Assembly: GCF_007859655.1 (NCBI RefSeq)
Contig: NZ_CP042304.1
Coordinates: 3,970,501 to 4,034,500, forward strand
Length of the DNA stretch: 64,000 bases
Source of the DNA: Devosia ginsengisoli
GTDB lineage: Bacteria > Pseudomonadota > Alphaproteobacteria > Rhizobiales > Devosiaceae
Direction of reading: 5' to 3'
This document shows positions 18,675 through 26,233 of this stretch, in pieces (the stretch's first letter is position 1; each line of letters opens with the position of its first letter). The position numbers and the translations under genes are program-made. Under the pieces are notes generated by a model, which saw only the letters and a program-made list of their open reading frames with translations, was not told where the DNA came from and ran no database searches.

Positions 18675-19430
18675 ATGGCGCGTGTCAGCGGCATCGAGCG
18701 AACGATCCAGATTTTCGATCTGCTGGAATCAACCGGTCGTGCAATGAATGGGTCGGCAATTGCCAAGGGGGTCGGCGCCTCGGCCTCCACCATCTATCCG
18801 ATCATCGACGAACTACTGGAGCGCCAGTTGCTGGCGCGTGCGGAGGGCAGCGATGTCTGGCTCGGGCCGCGGCTTTACCGCTATGGCCTCGCCTATGGAA
18901 ATGCGCTCGATATCGTCCGGATCGCGACGCCGGTCATGCGCGACATGTGCCAGCGCATCGGCGAAACGGTGCAGCTCTGCGGCAGGGATGGCGGCATGAT
19001 GACCATTCTGGGGATGGAAGAGGCCGACGGGCATTTCCGCGTCAGCTCGCGTGTCGGGTCGCGCGTGCCCCTGAACTGGACGGCGTCCGGTCGGCTGCTG
19101 GTCGGCCACCTGCCGCCCGCGCAGCGGCTTGAGATTTTCGCTGCCAGCGCACTGGATTCGCCCAGCGGCCGCGCCGCTACCGACCCTGATACTTTGTCGG
19201 CCGAAGCGGGTGAGGCCTTTCTCGCGCGCCTTTCGGTCCAGCTGAGCGAGTCCGAATTCGCCGTGGCCTGTGTCGCCTCACCCATCTGCGACGCGGCGGG
19301 GGCCTGCGTGGCGACGGTCGCGATTGTGCTTCCAGAGCAGCGGCTGATGGCGACCCGTGAAAAATACGTGCAGGAAGTCCTGCTGGCCTCGCGCCAGATT
19401 GAGCGCGGATTTGGCGTGTTCAGTTCGTAG
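18675..19430 (+). CDS. IclR family transcriptional regulator
   Basis: Regulator of the IclR family, 251 aa. The N-terminal winged helix-turn-helix reads GIERTIQIFDLLESTGRAMN then KGVGASASTIYPIIDELLER (about residues 6-52). The C-terminal effector domain contains VQLCGRDGGMMTILGMEEA, VPLNWTASGRLLVGHLP (the family's A-S-G-K/R-x-L-L region) and IVLPEQRLMATREKYVQ. ATG 18675 has AAGG/TGA upstream at normal spacing. It is divergent from the importer-creatininase operon and most likely controls it in response to the imported compound or a product. Confidence 0.9.
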   Translation: MARVSGIERTIQIFDLLESTGRAMNGSAIAKGVGASASTIYPIIDELLERQLLARAEGSDVWLGPRLYRYGLAYGNALDIVRIATPVMRDMCQRIGETVQLCGRDGGMMTILGMEEADGHFRVSSRVGSRVPLNWTASGRLLVGHLPPAQRLEIFAASALDSPSGRAATDPDTLSAEAGEAFLARLSVQLSESEFAVACVASPICDAAGACVATVAIVLPEQRLMATREKYVQEVLLASRQIERGFGVFSS

Positions 19431-19579
19431 CGAGCAATATGCAGTATCGGCTTTCGTGAAATCTCTGAATAAACCGGACCGTCCGCTTCCCGCCCCGAAA
19501 TCGCCAGGCGGTGATTGCCGTCATATGCCATCTGTTAAGACGCTTGCTCCAATATGAATTGGCGGGAAGGTGCGGAAGA

Positions 19580-19993
19580 ATGGCGAAAAAGAAACAGAGC
19601 TCGAACGCCATTGGCTGGGTAATCCTCGGACTCATAGCGTTTGGCATTTTTCAGTTCGGGATCCAGGGAAAACCAGATCGGGGCGCGAGTTCCGCACCGC
19701 AGTCGGCAACCTCTGTCTCCACAACGCAATCGCATTCTGTGTCGACGCCGCTCAACGTGCCGCGCTTTGTCAATGTCGCGTCGCTCAACGTTCGCCACTC
19801 TCCGAGCGTGTCGGGTGAGCTGATCATGACGCTTCCCCGCGGAACCTCGTTGAGAGTGCTGGACCGGCAGGATGGATGGCTTCTTGTAGACTTGAGCCCC
19901 ACACTCGAAGGCTGGGTTACAGAGCGCCTCACCACAGTCCAGGGCCCGGCGCCGCGCTATATACCGCCCGCGCCAATGATAGGTTCGAGGTAG
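19580..19993 (+). CDS. Membrane-anchored SH3-domain protein
   Basis: A 137-aa protein with a short basic N-terminus (MAKKKQSS), one membrane helix (AIGWVILGLIAFGIFQFGI), a Ser/Thr-rich linker, and a bacterial SH3 (SH3_3) domain. The domain is recognised by SLNVRHSPSVSGELIMTLPR and LDRQDGWLLVDLSPTLEGWV. Such domains bind peptidoglycan or proteins in the periplasm. The frame extends upstream to 19511, but ATG 19580 begins the charged-then-hydrophobic N-terminus and is preferred. It stands alone between the IclR gene and the sulfur cluster. A link to either is not shown. Confidence 0.75.
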   Translation: MAKKKQSSNAIGWVILGLIAFGIFQFGIQGKPDRGASSAPQSATSVSTTQSHSVSTPLNVPRFVNVASLNVRHSPSVSGELIMTLPRGTSLRVLDRQDGWLLVDLSPTLEGWVTERLTTVQGPAPRYIPPAPMIGSR

Positions 19994-20030
19994 CCGGGTC
20001 GGGTTACAGCGCAAAGCCGCGGACCGGTCG

Positions 20031-20612
20031 TCAGCGACTGATATTCAGGGACGACGTGACCTCAAGGCTCCGGTCCTCCCGCACGGCGCGGATATCGCCT
20101 TCACCAGCATGGCTCGTCAGCTTTGCGTCGCGATCGCGGATCAACTGTGCGATCTCGGGCTGATACTGCCGCAGCACGGCGGTCAGCCAGCGATTGACCA
20201 GATAGGACGGCTTGGCGAGTTCCATGTCAAAGCGTGGCAATAGCGCAATGGTCGGCTCGGCATCGAGCCAAGTGTCGCCGACCACCCACTGGTTGACCGT
20301 GAACAGCCGATGGAGCTTGCCATAGGCGTCGACGCCGACGGCAACCAGATGGTGCACGGGGCCTTGGGCGCCATCGGGGCGGACGAAGCAATGATAGTGC
20401 CCGTGCTCGATGTCGTCGGCCGGTGGCAGGTGGCAGTGGTAGTACCATTGCCCACCACTTTCGGGATCGAAGACATCGCCGGGCGGATAGTGTTCCCAGG
20501 CCGCGACAGGCGCATCGCGCAGGGTTTCGCGCAGGACGTTCTCGGCCGACTTGGCAAGAAGGCGTTCGCAAAAGGCTGCTTCCTGAGCCGCCCGCTCGCG
20601 TTCTGCGTCCAT
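20031..20612 (-). CDS. Conserved-looking hypothetical protein with His/Cys cluster
   Basis: A 193-aa soluble protein with no signal peptide that I do not firmly recognise. The N-terminal third is helical and charged (DAERERAAQEAAFCERLLAK). The middle carries a dense His/Cys segment: GGQWYYHCHLPP, then HGHYHCFVRPDG, then PVHHLVAVGVDAYGK and FTVNQWVVGD. This could be a metal site. ATG 20612 is preceded by a strong AGGAGG. It lies nine bases downstream of the cysteine-repeat gene, on the same strand as the YeeE transporter, so it is probably co-transcribed in the sulfur cluster. Confidence 0.7.
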   Translation of the reverse strand: MDAERERAAQEAAFCERLLAKSAENVLRETLRDAPVAAWEHYPPGDVFDPESGGQWYYHCHLPPADDIEHGHYHCFVRPDGAQGPVHHLVAVGVDAYGKLHRLFTVNQWVVGDTWLDAEPTIALLPRFDMELAKPSYLVNRWLTAVLRQYQPEIAQLIRDRDAKLTSHAGEGDIRAVREDRSLEVTSSLNISR

Positions 20613-20621
20613 GCCGACCTC

Positions 20622-21014
20622 CTATTGTGCCCCTGCCGCGCAGGGATTGACCGCTGCACAGGGTGCACCAGCCGCACAAGGATTGGCGACCGGCGCCGGC
20701 GCCGCAGCCGCACAGGGCGCAGCGGCGGGCGCACCAGCAGCGCACGGATTCGCCGGGGCCACAGCAGCGCAAGGATTTGCCGGTGCCCCAGCGGCGCAGG
20801 GATTGCCAGCCGCGCATGGGTTTGCGACCGGCGCAGCGGCCGCGCAGGAGTTGCCGGCGGCGCAAGGGTTGCCTGCAGCGCAGGGATTCGCGGCTGCTGC
20901 TGCCGCTGGGACCGGGGCCGGTGCTCGAACCGAGCTGCTGACGTGATCGGCAGCGACAGCGGCGGTCGCGACGAGGGCTGCAGCCCCGAAAAGCAAGGTG
21001 TTGCGTGCGCTCAT
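20622..21014 (-). CDS. Exported Ala/Pro/Cys-repeat protein (NPCAA repeats)
   Basis: A 130-aa protein of unknown function. Residues 1-22 form a signal peptide (MSARNTLLFGAAALVATAAV, cleavage near VAA-DH). The mature part is almost only Ala, Pro, Asn, Gly and Cys. It has eleven cysteines, eight in NPCAA units and the others in NSC or APC variants, mostly every 5-8 residues. The only charged mature residues (D, H, R) lie close to the cleavage site. Its ATG overlaps the stop of the YeeE/YedE transporter gene (ATGA), so the two are translationally coupled. This regular array of periplasmic thiols beside thiosulfate-type transport and rhodanese genes suggests sulfane-sulfur carriage or soft-metal binding. 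That is inference; no catalytic motif exists. Confidence 0.72.
   Translation of the reverse strand: MSARNTLLFGAAALVATAAVAADHVSSSVRAPAPVPAAAAAANPCAAGNPCAAGNSCAAAAPVANPCAAGNPCAAGAPANPCAAVAPANPCAAGAPAAAPCAAAAPAPVANPCAAGAPCAAVNPCAAGAQ
20637..20900 (-). repeat. Imperfect coding tandem repeats of about 15-27 bases (NPCAA units)
   Basis: On the (-) strand the DNA repeats AAYCCYTGCGCNGC-type units with variable spacers. The units are degenerate at the third codon position while the amino acids stay constant, which argues for selection on the protein and not a recent slippage expansion. Confidence 0.6.
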
Positions 21015-22222
21015 TTCCGCTTGAATCCATCAAGGCCAAAGACCGGCCGAAGGGCGATGCCACCAAGGCTGCCGACAAAGGCCGCGGCAAACCACAGCCA
21101 GCCATGCACGCTGCCCGAGGCAATGCCACTGAACAGCGCGCCGATATTGCAGCCGAAGCTGAGGCGTGCGCCATAGCCCATCAGCATCCCGCCAATGGCC
21201 GCGGCCAGCAGCGACAGGAAGGGCAAAGCCGCCTTAGGCGCAAACTTGCCGGCAAGACCCGCGGCAAGAGCGGCGCCGAGGATCAGGCCGAAATCCATGA
21301 CCGAGGTGGAATCTTCCAGCACACTGGACTGCAGGGCCTGCGCCTGCGCCGGCCAGGTCCAGAATTCCCAGGTGGCCACCGGGACGCCGACGGCCTGGGC
21401 GATCTTGGCGCCCCAGAGGCCAAAGCCATAGGTGATCGACCACGGATGGCCGGCGACCAACAAGGTCAGGATATTGAGCCCGGCCAGCGCCAGGCCGGCG
21501 CCAACCAATGGCCAGGGGCCATGCAGCAGGCGCGCCCAGCCGCTTGCGGCCGGAGCCTTGATGGTTTCAAGCGCGCCATGCCGGCGACGTTCCACGAGCA
21601 CGGTAATAAGTGCCACGGCGCCGAGGCCAGCCAGCGTGACGAGAAGGGCCAGGGGAACGCCGAGACTGGTACCAAGAGCGATGGCAGGCAGCGAAGGTTG
21701 GGTCAGCCAGAAGGGCAGATGTGCTGTGCCCAGGAGCGCGCCGACGATGAAAAATGCGAGGGTCACCAGCATGCGGGAACTGCCGCCGCCGACGGTGAAG
21801 AGAGTACCCGAACCGCAACCGCCGCCCAACTGCATGCCGAGGCCGAACATGGCTGCACCAAGCAATACCGAAACGCCAACCGGCGCGGTGGCGCCGGCTA
21901 GCGGCTGGCCGAAGGGATTGCCCAGGGTCAGGAGAGGAATGAACGCCAGCGCCGCCACGCCGATCATCACCATCTGGGCGCGCATGGCATGACCGCGCCC
22001 TTCGACCACCATACGGCGCCAGCCACCGGTAAAGCCGAAAGACGCGTGATAGAGCGTCAGGCCCATCAGGCTGCCGATTAGAAACAGTGCCGCTTGCCGC
22101 AGGTCGGCGAGCTGCCAGATGGCAAGCGTGCCGAAGGCCAGAGCAAGGCTTGTGAACCATACCGGGCCGCGATCGAAGGGAATGGGTGCCGGACGCAGCT
22201 GGCCAGCGGTCGTGTCAGTCAT
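21011..22222 (-). CDS. YeeE/YedE family sulfur-compound transporter
   Basis: Polytopic inner-membrane protein, 403 aa, of the YeeE/YedE (TsuA-like) family that imports thiosulfate or related sulfur species. Two family cysteine motifs are present: GMQLGGGCGSGTLFTVGGG in the first half and RLSFGCNIGALFSGIASGS in the second, the cysteines thought to pass the sulfur compound through the pore. About nine to ten hydrophobic segments are visible. ATG 22222 follows GAGGC; a GTG one codon upstream is less likely. It is followed by the overlapping NPCAA-repeat gene and preceded by a sulfurtransferase, all on the same strand. Confidence 0.88.
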   Translation of the reverse strand: MTDTTAGQLRPAPIPFDRGPVWFTSLALAFGTLAIWQLADLRQAALFLIGSLMGLTLYHASFGFTGGWRRMVVEGRGHAMRAQMVMIGVAALAFIPLLTLGNPFGQPLAGATAPVGVSVLLGAAMFGLGMQLGGGCGSGTLFTVGGGSSRMLVTLAFFIVGALLGTAHLPFWLTQPSLPAIALGTSLGVPLALLVTLAGLGAVALITVLVERRRHGALETIKAPAASGWARLLHGPWPLVGAGLALAGLNILTLLVAGHPWSITYGFGLWGAKIAQAVGVPVATWEFWTWPAQAQALQSSVLEDSTSVMDFGLILGAALAAGLAGKFAPKAALPFLSLLAAAIGGMLMGYGARLSFGCNIGALFSGIASGSVHGWLWFAAAFVGSLGGIALRPVFGLDGFKRK

Positions 22223-22245
22223 CACATGCCTCGATAGAGAACGAA

Positions 22246-22270
22246 TTGCCCGGACTCATCGCCCGGGCAA
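22246..22270 (-). other. Stem-loop between sulfurtransferase and transporter genes
   Basis: TTGCCCGG (22246-22253) pairs perfectly with CCGGGCAA (22263-22270) around a 9-base loop. On the (-) strand it is followed by TTCGTTCT, a weak T-rich tail, so partial termination or message processing between the two genes is possible. Confidence 0.4.
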
Positions 22271-22295
22271 GCTTGTTATGGATATCTCAGATCAC

Positions 22296-23213
22296 TCAGT
22301 TGGTGACAACCGGGCGGCTCGGATCGGAGGTCCAATCGGACATGGAACCATCATAAAGCCGCACATTTGGCAGGCCCTCGACTTCCGACAGGCCGAACCA
22401 GGCGATCGACGCCAGATGGCCGGTATTGCAGAAGGCGATGAAGCCGTCGCTATCGGCCACGCCAGCATCCTTGGCCAGCTTCGCGATGATGTCGGCGCTG
22501 GCAAAGGCCGGCTTGTCCGCGTCATAGAACTTGTCGAAGTTGATATTGATGGCCGACGGAATGTGACCCAGCGCCTGCACCGTATTGGTCTTTTCCTGGC
22601 CGATGAACTGGGCGACCGAACGGGCGTCGACGAGGTTGACGTCGCTAGCGATGGCTTCGTTCACTTCAGCCACTTCGGCGCGCAGTTCCGGACGGAATTC
22701 GGCGTCGAACGTGGCGGCGACCGGGGTCACGGCATCGGTCGAGAGTTCGCCATTGGCCTTGGCCCAGGCAGCATAGCCGCCATCAAGGATCGATACATTG
22801 TCATGTCCGTAGACCTTGAAGGTCCAGTAAACGCGGGTCGCGCCGCCGAAATCGGACGCGTTTGCGCCACCGGTGAGGATGACGACATGGCTGTCATTGC
22901 TGACGCCGAGGCCCGAAACCAGCGTCTCGATGGCCTCCTCAGTGGGCAGCAGGCCAGGAACGTTGCCAACCTTGGCGCGCCAGCCGGAAGCAGCATAGGG
23001 CGCAGCGACGGCGCCCGGCACGTGGCCGGCAGCATAGAGGTCGCCGGCATCGGTCGCATCGCGGATGTCCAGCACGACGAGGCTTTCATTCCCCAGATGC
23101 TGGGCGAGCCAGGCGGCATCGACCAAAGGCTGGTCGGTCAGGCGCTCGGCATGGGCAGCGCCGGTCAGGATCAGGGCGGCGGCCATGGCGGCGCCAGCGA
23201 GTTTGAGATGCAT
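22296..23213 (-). CDS. Periplasmic thiosulfate/3-mercaptopyruvate sulfurtransferase (two rhodanese domains)
   Basis: Sulfurtransferase of 305 aa with a signal peptide (MHLKLAGAAMAAALILTGAA, cleavage after AHA). It has two rhodanese domains: residues about 28-155 (LVVLDIRDATDAGDLYAAGH, no cysteine, structural) and about 180-300 with the catalytic cysteine C262 in FIAFCNTGHLAS. ATG 23213 has AGGAG upstream; the frame runs on upstream without support. It would move sulfane sulfur from thiosulfate or a persulfide to a thiol acceptor in the periplasm. It sits upstream of the YeeE transporter on the same strand and is divergent from the thioredoxin-CcdA genes. Confidence 0.9.
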   Translation of the reverse strand: MHLKLAGAAMAAALILTGAAHAERLTDQPLVDAAWLAQHLGNESLVVLDIRDATDAGDLYAAGHVPGAVAAPYAASGWRAKVGNVPGLLPTEEAIETLVSGLGVSNDSHVVILTGGANASDFGGATRVYWTFKVYGHDNVSILDGGYAAWAKANGELSTDAVTPVAATFDAEFRPELRAEVAEVNEAIASDVNLVDARSVAQFIGQEKTNTVQALGHIPSAININFDKFYDADKPAFASADIIAKLAKDAGVADSDGFIAFCNTGHLASIAWFGLSEVEGLPNVRLYDGSMSDWTSDPSRPVVTN

Positions 23214-23418
23214 CGGAGACTCCTTGAAGGCGAAATTTGAACTGGCAGCAATATCGCACGCTTGCTGTTCCAGCGCGGCCCAAGCAGTTCCAAAGCGTTG
23301 GCGGCGGAGAAAAAATCTATCTAGCCGATCAAGATTAGTTCGAAGGAATGTTCTTCCCGCCCGCTGGGCAGCCAGCCAATGAGCGGCGATACTTGGCGCA
23401 CAAGCAGAGTGTAGCCGT

Positions 23419-23850
23419 ATGACCCGAGCCATGTTGACCCTTCCCCGCCTTGCCCTTGCCGTGGCTCTGGCCCTCGCTCCGGTGCCAGGCTGGGCGCAGC
23501 AAGAAGCTGGGTCTGTTACCGAGCAAGCGGCGCCACGAGCGACGGTGCTGAGCTTTGAGACTGAAGCGCAGCTTAATGCGCTCGCCTCGGAGGGCACGAC
23601 GGTCGTGTTCTTTTATGCAGCTTGGTGCCCCAATTGCCGAGCCACCATCGCCGAGCTCAATGCGCGGTGGGCAGAAGTGAATCCGGACCTGACGGTCGTC
23701 ATTGCCGACTATGACGCGGAAACCGCGCTCAAGGGCAAGTTCGGCGTGACCTATCAGGACACTTTCGTGTTGCTCGACACCGAAGGGAATTCCGTCAAGT
23801 CGTGGAATGCTGGCGGGGTCGATGGCCTCAATGCCAACAGTGCCAGCTAG
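23419..23850 (+). CDS. Secreted thioredoxin-family protein
   Basis: A 143-aa periplasmic thioredoxin. The signal peptide is MTRAMLTLPRLALAVALALA, with cleavage after GWAQ. The redox motif is in VVFFYAAWCPNCRATIAEL (C70-P-N-C73), followed by the thioredoxin strand LTVVIADYDAE and the cis-proline-type segment YQDTFVLLDTEG. It overlaps nothing and is 9 bases upstream of a CcdA-like gene. That pairing supports electron supply from the membrane protein to this thioredoxin, which could in turn reduce persulfides on the neighbouring rhodaneses. ATG 23431 is an alternative start. Confidence 0.88.
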   Translation: MTRAMLTLPRLALAVALALAPVPGWAQQEAGSVTEQAAPRATVLSFETEAQLNALASEGTTVVFFYAAWCPNCRATIAELNARWAEVNPDLTVVIADYDAETALKGKFGVTYQDTFVLLDTEGNSVKSWNAGGVDGLNANSAS

Positions 23851-23859
23851 ACGCCGCAC

Positions 23860-24582
23860 ATGCTGCTGACCATAGGTTTTGCCTTTCTGGCCGGTGTGAT
23901 CACCGTGCTGTCGCCCTGCGTCCTGCCGCTGCTGCCGATCATTCTGAGCTCCGGCGCGCAAGAGGGGCGGGCGCGGCCCGTTGGGCTGATTGTGGGCTTC
24001 GTTGGCGCCTTCACCGCTGCCACACTGGCCCTTAGCTACCTCGTGCGATCGCTCGGCGTGCCGCCCGATCTCAATCGCATCCTTGCGGGTACAGTGTTGA
24101 TCGCGCTGGGCCTGGTGCTCGCCATTCCCCTGCTGCACCGGGGCTTTGAGCGGTTTGCGGGGATAGTCGTCAGCCGCATGCCCGTGCCGCAGAACGGCTC
24201 GGGTTTTGGCGGTGGCCTGGTCATCGGCGCCGGACTGGGCCTGGCCTGGAGCCCATGCGTCGGTCCCATCATGGCTTCCGTGATCACACTGGCGCTGAAC
24301 CAGCAGGTGGATGCAGCGGCCGTGGCAGTCACCCTGGCATTTTCATTGGGCACAGCGCTGCCAATGGCCGCCATCATGCTTGGCGGCCGGCAATTGACGC
24401 GACGACTGGGCTGGTTCCAGGCCAATGCCGGGCGCATCCAGCAGGTGCTCGGCGGTCTGCTGGTGTTGACCGGTCTCGCGATCTTCCTGGGTTGGGACCG
24501 CCAGATCCAGATATTGCTGCTGACCTGGTTTCCCGACTGGGAACTGGCCCTGACAGGCTGGGAGCCCCGCCCGGATCTTTGA
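23860..24582 (+). CDS. CcdA/DsbD-type membrane thiol-disulfide electron transporter
   Basis: Polytopic membrane protein of 240 aa in the CcdA family, carrying reductant from cytosolic thioredoxin to periplasmic thiol proteins. The two redox cysteines are in the paired motifs VLSPCVLPLLPIILSS (near residue 20) and AWSPCVGPIMASV (near residue 132). Six or seven membrane helices are visible. The gene is adjacent to the secreted thioredoxin and upstream of the three-domain rhodanese, forming a (+) unit inside the sulfur cluster. A cytochrome c maturation role is the other possibility, but no ccm genes are nearby. Confidence 0.88.
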   Translation: MLLTIGFAFLAGVITVLSPCVLPLLPIILSSGAQEGRARPVGLIVGFVGAFTAATLALSYLVRSLGVPPDLNRILAGTVLIALGLVLAIPLLHRGFERFAGIVVSRMPVPQNGSGFGGGLVIGAGLGLAWSPCVGPIMASVITLALNQQVDAAAVAVTLAFSLGTALPMAAIMLGGRQLTRRLGWFQANAGRIQQVLGGLLVLTGLAIFLGWDRQIQILLLTWFPDWELALTGWEPRPDL

Positions 24583-24714
24583 GTATTCTTTCGGCAGGCG
24601 GCTGGGCAAAAAATCCTGCCGCTTCACGTTGCAAGAACGCAATCCTATCCGTTGAAATTGACGACCAATCGAGTCGAGTATCATCGGGTCGCCAAATCGG
24701 AAAGGATTGCCATC

Positions 24715-26004
24715 GTGGCCCAGCTTGGAAACCGCTCGCTTCTTACCACCGCTCTTGCCGCAATATCGCTTCATGCTCTCGCTTTGGGGGCGGCTCCCCT
24801 CGCCGTGGCACTCGTCACCGCTCCGAGCCAGGCACAGTCGGCAGCGGTCAACATCATCACCGGCCAGCCCGAATTCGAGAGCCTGTTGAATGACGGCGCC
24901 AAGCTCATCGACGTGCGCTCGGCTGCCGCCTATGCCGAAGGGCATGTGGCTGGCGCGATCAATCTGCCCTGGCAGGCGCTCAATGTCTCGGAGACCGATG
25001 GCATCCGCAATGAATTTGCCAGTGACGCGACTTTCGAAGAGCTGCTGGGCAAGGCAGGGCTCAGCTATGACGACACCATCCTGATCTACGATACCAACGC
25101 CTTGCCCGGCCGCGCCTATGTCGCCTTTGTCTATGCGGGTTTCGACAAGGTCCATGTCCTCGATGGTGGCATAGGAGTCTGGCAGGGCGAGCTCAGCACC
25201 GAGCCGGTCGAGGTCGCTGCAACGCCGTTCAGGCTCGAGCGCAAGAACGATATTCGCGTCTCCAAGGACTACGTGGCCAGCAAGGTCGGCGACGCCAATG
25301 CGGTGATCATCGATGGCCGGAACGGCGACGCCTATGCCGATGGCCACATCCCGGGCGCGCAGACGCTGCCGGCGTCGAGCCTTCTGACGCCCGCGGCAAC
25401 GCTGCAATCCGAGCCGGTATTGCTCGAGCTGCTCAACACTGCCGGCGTCAGCCCGGATCGGGAGGTCGTGTCCTACTGCGGTAGCGGCGTCGCGGCGGCC
25501 AACAATTATCTGGCGCTGCGCAATCTGGGCTACCAGAACGTGGTGCTTTACGACGCAAGCTGGGACGAGTGGAGCCGCGATCCACGCTCGGGCCAGCAAC
25601 TGGCCCTCGCCAACTACACCTTCGAAGGCTCGGACACTTCTGCGGATGTCGGTCCGCAATTCCTTGACGAAGCTGCGGTCAAGGCCCTGGCGCAGGATCC
25701 AAATGTCGTGGTGCTGGATGTTCGCGCACCATCAGACTATGCGGCCGGCCATATCCCCGGCTCGATCAACCTGTTCTGGGACCAGACCCTCGATGCCGAC
25801 CGCGTGCTGCTGCCGGTGGAACAGTTGCAAAAGCTTTATGCCGATGCCGGCGTAACGCCCGACAAGCGCGTGGTGCTGTTCACGCGGGGCGGCCAGCAAC
25901 TCTCACACAGCTTCACCGTGCTGAGCATCCTGGGCTTCTCTGATGTGGATTTCTTCACTGGCAAGTTCGAGGGCTGGGAAAACGGCGCCTTCAAGCGCAC
26001 GTAA
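24715..26004 (+). CDS. Periplasmic protein with three rhodanese domains, one active
   Basis: A 429-aa exported protein with a long signal region (to PSQAQSA, residue 43). Three rhodanese domains follow. Domain 1 (about 48-160) has the CH2A-type LIDVRSAAAYAEGHVAGAIN but Asp126 where the active cysteine belongs (ILIYDTNALPG). Domain 2 (about 178-290) has the intact loop SYCGSGVAA with C255. Domain 3 (about 315-425) has LDVRAPSDYAAGHIPGSIN but LFTRGGQQLS, with no cysteine. The GTG at 24715 has GGAAAGG nine bases upstream and is preferred over a TTG at 24652. It probably transfers or binds sulfane sulfur, with domains 1 and 3 as binding or dimer surfaces. Confidence 0.85.
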   Translation: MAQLGNRSLLTTALAAISLHALALGAAPLAVALVTAPSQAQSAAVNIITGQPEFESLLNDGAKLIDVRSAAAYAEGHVAGAINLPWQALNVSETDGIRNEFASDATFEELLGKAGLSYDDTILIYDTNALPGRAYVAFVYAGFDKVHVLDGGIGVWQGELSTEPVEVAATPFRLERKNDIRVSKDYVASKVGDANAVIIDGRNGDAYADGHIPGAQTLPASSLLTPAATLQSEPVLLELLNTAGVSPDREVVSYCGSGVAAANNYLALRNLGYQNVVLYDASWDEWSRDPRSGQQLALANYTFEGSDTSADVGPQFLDEAAVKALAQDPNVVVLDVRAPSDYAAGHIPGSINLFWDQTLDADRVLLPVEQLQKLYADAGVTPDKRVVLFTRGGQQLSHSFTVLSILGFSDVDFFTGKFEGWENGAFKRT

Positions 26005-26233
26005 CGCGGAGTGCATAGGCGGGCGCGCAGGCGCTTGCCCGTGCACTCACCAAAAGCCCTAAAGGGCCAAGGGGGATTTGCTCCCGGCCGAATTCGAGCG
26101 CTCGAAAGGCGACGCGCGGTCCCTTTCAGGCCTGACCACAGGCGCACCACGCTGGAGGAACTGCTAGCCTGGGCGCAGGCTCGATAATTAGATGAAATCA
26201 TCTTAGTCGACTGCCGGATCGCGCGGCGGGCGT
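26005..26233. other. Gap between convergent genes; 14-bp perfect palindrome, no gene seen
   Basis: 229 bases separate the three-domain rhodanese and the convergent isomerase gene. TTCGAGCGCTCGAA at 26093-26106 is a perfect palindrome without a loop, and AGCCTG/CAGGCT forms a small stem near 26170. Neither has a T run, so I do not call a terminator. Confidence 0.3.

Noticed and set aside
20637-20900. Tandem repeats considered as a CRISPR array
   Set aside because: Units are short and imperfect, have no unique spacers of constant length, and encode a coherent exported protein.
26093-26106. Terminator between the rhodanese and isomerase genes
   Set aside because: The palindrome has no loop and no T run on either strand.
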